Below, piece by piece: positions 60,550 to 64,000 of a stretch of 64,000 nt of DNA. Within the stretch, counting starts at the first letter, position 1. Every line of letters begins with the position of its first letter. Under the pieces are notes generated by a model, which was not told the origin of the DNA, ran no database searches, and saw nothing but the letters and a program-made list of their open reading frames with translations. Both the position numbers and the translations under genes were made by a program. The stretch is from Isoetes taiwanensis (taxonomy: Eukaryota; Streptophyta; Lycopodiopsida; Isoetales; Isoetaceae), in assembly GCA_021234155.1 (NCBI GenBank), contig JAJEKV010000033.1:14763422-14827421 (forward strand), read 5' to 3'.

Positions 60550-61230
60550 AAAATCATCATGAACCAAAGATAATTAGTGCTTTCGCAAAGATAAGTTAGC
60601 ATGTCATTACACAATTTAATGCCCCAAAAGCAACATGTAACCAAATAGATAGACAAACATGGCAACATCCTTGAAATATTTTCACATTCAACAAAAGCAT
60701 TATTGAAAGAATCATGTGTATTGAAAGAGCTTGGTTCTAGCAAGAATTATTCCATAGTAGAAAACGGTGCAACATAAAGTACCTAAGTAAGATATAATCT
60801 GCCCTTATTATTCTTAGTTTGAGGTGCATATTTTCATCAAATATATCACCAACTCGACATAGAAGTCGGGACGAAGAAAAACACTTGGGATTATCTCAAG
60901 AAAATAATTGAATCTCACCATCATGCATCAAACGTAGAAGTCGGGGGGACGAAAAAATGCATATCATGCAATAAAGCTTGTTGCTTATGTATAAATTCCC
61001 CGACTTGCCTACAAATGGCCCTCGCAAAACCGGAAGATGCATCTCCTACCAATGTCTTTGAAACAAAATAATAATCGACATGAGATAGACACACAAAATA
61101 GATGTGAACAGGGAAAAACAGGAAAAATAGTGGGAAGAGGGGAAACGGAATTAACCCGCCAAAAAAAACTATGGATCTTTTTTCGATGAAAATGTAGCAA
61201 CAAAACGAAGCCACATTCGCCGCTATTTCT
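60550..61230. other. Right-arm-only segment, no gene recognised
   Basis: About 0.67 kb absent from the left arm. In the left arm, GAACCTCCAAGG joins directly to the sequence that flanks this block here. Short minus-strand frames only. Confidence 0.6.
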
Positions 61231-61559
61231 CCATTTTTACTCCTTGGAGGTTCTCGCCATGGCCGCTCTTCTTGTTTTGAACCATGGTTACGCCATGGTT
61301 TTGAACCATGGTTACGCCATGGCCCGCTATGAGACGTTGAAATAGAAAAGGAAGGGGCGATAATTGAGAAGCTACGGAGAGGAGAGAGGCCGCATCCAAG
61401 GAGCTGATGTTGCATAAGATCACAGCAGTATTTGAGAATAATAGTGACCCTAAAACGCGATAGAAGATAGTGTTCTTCATCGGACCCTTCAAGAAGCATC
61501 GGAAGGTGCAAGCTAGATTCGTTGGCGTGTCAGGGAGTTGAACGCCAACGAAGCTTTTA

Positions 61560-61906
61560 AATGATACAAACAAATGGACAAATGGCTATGGAGTCGATTG
61601 TCCGAGATCGAACCTTATAACATTGAGGGCCATAAAATATGGCGAGAAAAAGAGATGTTGAACTAGCTTGTTGTTATATGTGAGGATGGCCATGACCTTT
61701 ACTTGGCGAAGGAAAAGCATTGCCCATCCCGCCATGAGGCCATGAGACAATGGATAAGGTAGATTTGAAATATAATCAGCATGTTCATGGATCTGCGAGG
61801 ATAAAATGAAAAGAACGGAACATGATTGGAAGACACTAGGAGCCGCACGACATTTTCCTAGTTGATTTCGGTGCCGAGATGGATAATCTTGTCTATTGAG
61901 GTACAT
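61560..61906 (+). pseudogene. Helical exon-like ORF (right-arm copy)
   Basis: Counterpart of 37836-38153. Small indels break the frame that is open on the left. Confidence 0.35.
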
Positions 61907-62942
61907 TAGTCTTGCTCTCTCAGAATCGTTATTTTAATGCGCCAAATCCAAATCCTCAAAACTTTTATCTTCTCCCACGGTGTGATACCCGGCCGAGGCT
62001 TTGAAGGTGCATGGACAAGCTCTAAGGCTTCATCCGCCGAGGCTTTGAAGGTCTGTGATACCGACCGAGGCTTTGGGCCTGGTGTTTAAGAGTGAAAAGT
62101 GCTACCGCTATTGACGAACTATTACGGTAGTAATATATATATTTCTTTGTGACAAATAAAATTCGTAAGCCAAGTTTAGTGTACAAGGTATCCACAACGC
62201 GACTTCATTTTACAATGAGGAAGTGTCGAGAACAAGTATTTAACTTCAAGTCATCTTGCCATGCTTTGACCTTACATGACTTGATAATAACACGGAGGCT
62301 TGGAAATGACCTCTTAGGGGTTGCATTTGTTAGAAAATGCTCACTTTTTGCACCAAGCAAGCCATGGTTTTCGTGATCAAATTAAGCATGGGATTGCAGT
62401 CTAATTAAAGGGCCGTGGTGATATATAGCTATTTTAAAACCCCTCTCAACTTCCTAAGTATGAATCGGAAGATTTAACATACATATGTCAAACCCTCCAA
62501 ACATATCAACACGGAGAAGCCGCAAAACGAACCCTAAATATTCCTATGCTAAATGAAAAATTATCCATACCGCTTCACCGATTGAAGAAACGAGAATTCC
62601 AGCCGCTTTTATCGGTTTGAAGTGAAGCGCCATGTTTTCTTGACTCGGGGGCCTGAAAGAGATGCCATCGGATTGAACCCTCGTAGCTCTGCACGGATGT
62701 CCGTGATCCTCGTTTTTTCGTTCGCCGAGAATCACTCAAAGGTTTCGCTCCCAAAGGGAGCAGTTCCTTTCCTTCAATGGCTTGAAGCTATAATAGGGCC
62801 AAAGAAACATCTTTAGATGGAATGGCCCAAAAGAGAAAAAAATCTTCCATAATTGGCATAAAACTGGCTATAAAAGTTGGAAGAGAATGTTGTTTGTAGC
62901 GAAGTAGCCTAGCAAAGCAATAATGAAGATGCTTGTAGCCTT

Positions 62943-63616
62943 ATGTTTGATGATGATGACAATGACGATAATTTCTCAAACAAAAGAACACATCCGTTTT
63001 CCTTGACATTAAGGTTTCCATATATGCACAATGAGGTGGTGAGAGATATGGAGTTTGTTCCTCTTCAAATTGCTCATCCTCCAATCATTACAATCGATTG
63101 GGGTAAGGATAATAGCTCAACACCACCAACAATACAAACGCCCATAGTTAACTCAACATCTCCAACTCTAGCTCCAGCTCCAAAGAGGCATCCAGACCGG
63201 TAGAGAATCATTTGGAGCTTCAAAGACTAGAATCATTTGTAACTTGGGAAGTACCTTCTAATAACTTCTACTCATTGATTGCCATTGATAGAAATGCCAT
63301 CTCCATCGCCAATCCTCAACCTCACCCTCCTCACCACCCCATACCTCATCCTCATTCACAACCCAAATCGTTTCCTCATCCTTATACTTACCCCAAACAT
63401 CCCAAATCTCATCCCCGGTCCCCCGCTCATCCTAAACCTCATCCTCGTCCTCATCCTCACCCCAAACATTCCAAATCTCATCCGCATCCTCCTCCTCCTC
63501 ACCCCAAATCTCATCCCCATCCTCGTCCTCATCCCCATCCTCATCCTCTTGTGCCGCTAGGCATCAACCTCATCATTTGGAGCACAAAGATATCTATGTG
63601 CATTATTGGATTGTAG
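62943..63616 (+). pseudogene. His-Pro-rich hypothetical protein (right-arm copy, frameshifted)
   Basis: Starts MFDDDDNDDNFSN like the left-arm copy. The frame ends at a TAG near 63201 (after APAPKRHP) and resumes in another frame from 63212 (LQRLESFVTWEV), followed by the HP-rich tail. The left copy (36028-36729) is open throughout. Confidence 0.45.
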
Positions 63617-64000
63617 ACATTCCCGAAGGAGCGAATGATGTTTCTTCCGAAAGGTTTATTATTCTTATCAAAACCAGGTCCCTATGATGGTGATAATGGC
63701 TATCATACAATTGAATTTCACTTGGTGAAGCAACCGCAACTGTGATTCTTTCACATGCCTAAATATCAACCCACGACATCCGCGAAACTATCACCTCATC
63801 TCACTACCCCTTAGATTTGGAGTAATGATGTTGCGAATACTAGTTTTATTTGTTCTTCTAGGAGGATTTTCATTTGAAGGCATTGTGTAAATGTCTTTAG
63901 GTTTTTTGTATAGGAATTTATATATATAATATATATTGAATACTTTTTTGTGTCTTATAATAATAAGTTGCATAGGTTATGATGATAATTTGTTTTTAGT

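Larger units (their letters stand above)
52253..64000 (-). repeat. Large inverted repeat, right arm (continues past the window)
   Basis: Reverse complement of 35660-42335 with extra material. The segment 52253-54750 matches 42335-39880. Then 54750-58760 is an added 4 kb whose distal half repeats 52900-54740. From 58760 onwards it matches 39880-35660, up to the last base. The total is 11.7 kb against 6.7 kb on the left. Confidence 0.9.

Overview
The window looks like nuclear DNA of a land plant with a large, repeat-filled genome. It is AT-rich, no ORF is gene-dense, and the recognisable coding pieces are split by GT/AG introns. Plant families are present: an F-box/LRR protein resembling Arabidopsis At5g67140, a CYP73A (cinnamate 4-hydroxylase) pseudogene, a CASP-like membrane protein fragment and a PPR fragment. 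The many DNA transposons and LINEs, and a DUF7869-type protein, would fit a fern or another non-seed plant, but that placement is inference. Only the F-box gene at 3979-4792 looks intact over the part visible. Almost everything else is mobile DNA or decayed coding sequence.

Layout. 1-5276: an F-box/LRR gene whose 5' side carries a poly(A)-tailed retroposed insert (2319-3801, 12-bp target duplication). 5281-14944: a 9.66-kb element with 25-bp terminal inverted repeats and a 4-bp duplication (TGCT). It carries a decayed DUF7869 (DDE-transposase-like) gene on the minus strand, a ParB-like 'DGQHS' gene on the plus strand that is broken by a 322-bp MITE, and clusters of palindromic motifs. 15641-16500: a LINE 3' end. 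About 16500-20378: a Helitron with a captured PPR fragment. 23349-25216: a second Helitron of the same 3'-end family that encloses 1.65 kb of nearly pure purine DNA. 25690-27640: a decayed LINE reverse transcriptase. 27634-28460 and 34157-34990: two copies of a dispersed repeat. 29974-30730: the CYP73A pseudogene. 32040-32497: a foldback element. About 35660-42335 and 52253-64000: a very large inverted repeat around a 10-kb spacer that holds the CASP-like fragment. The right arm also contains a further internal segmental duplication.

Little here works together as a pathway. The one coherent assemblage is the 5281-14944 element. A transposase-like gene, a ParB-like gene and repeated palindromes lie between precise inverted ends, and I regard it as the best candidate for an undescribed mobile system in this window.
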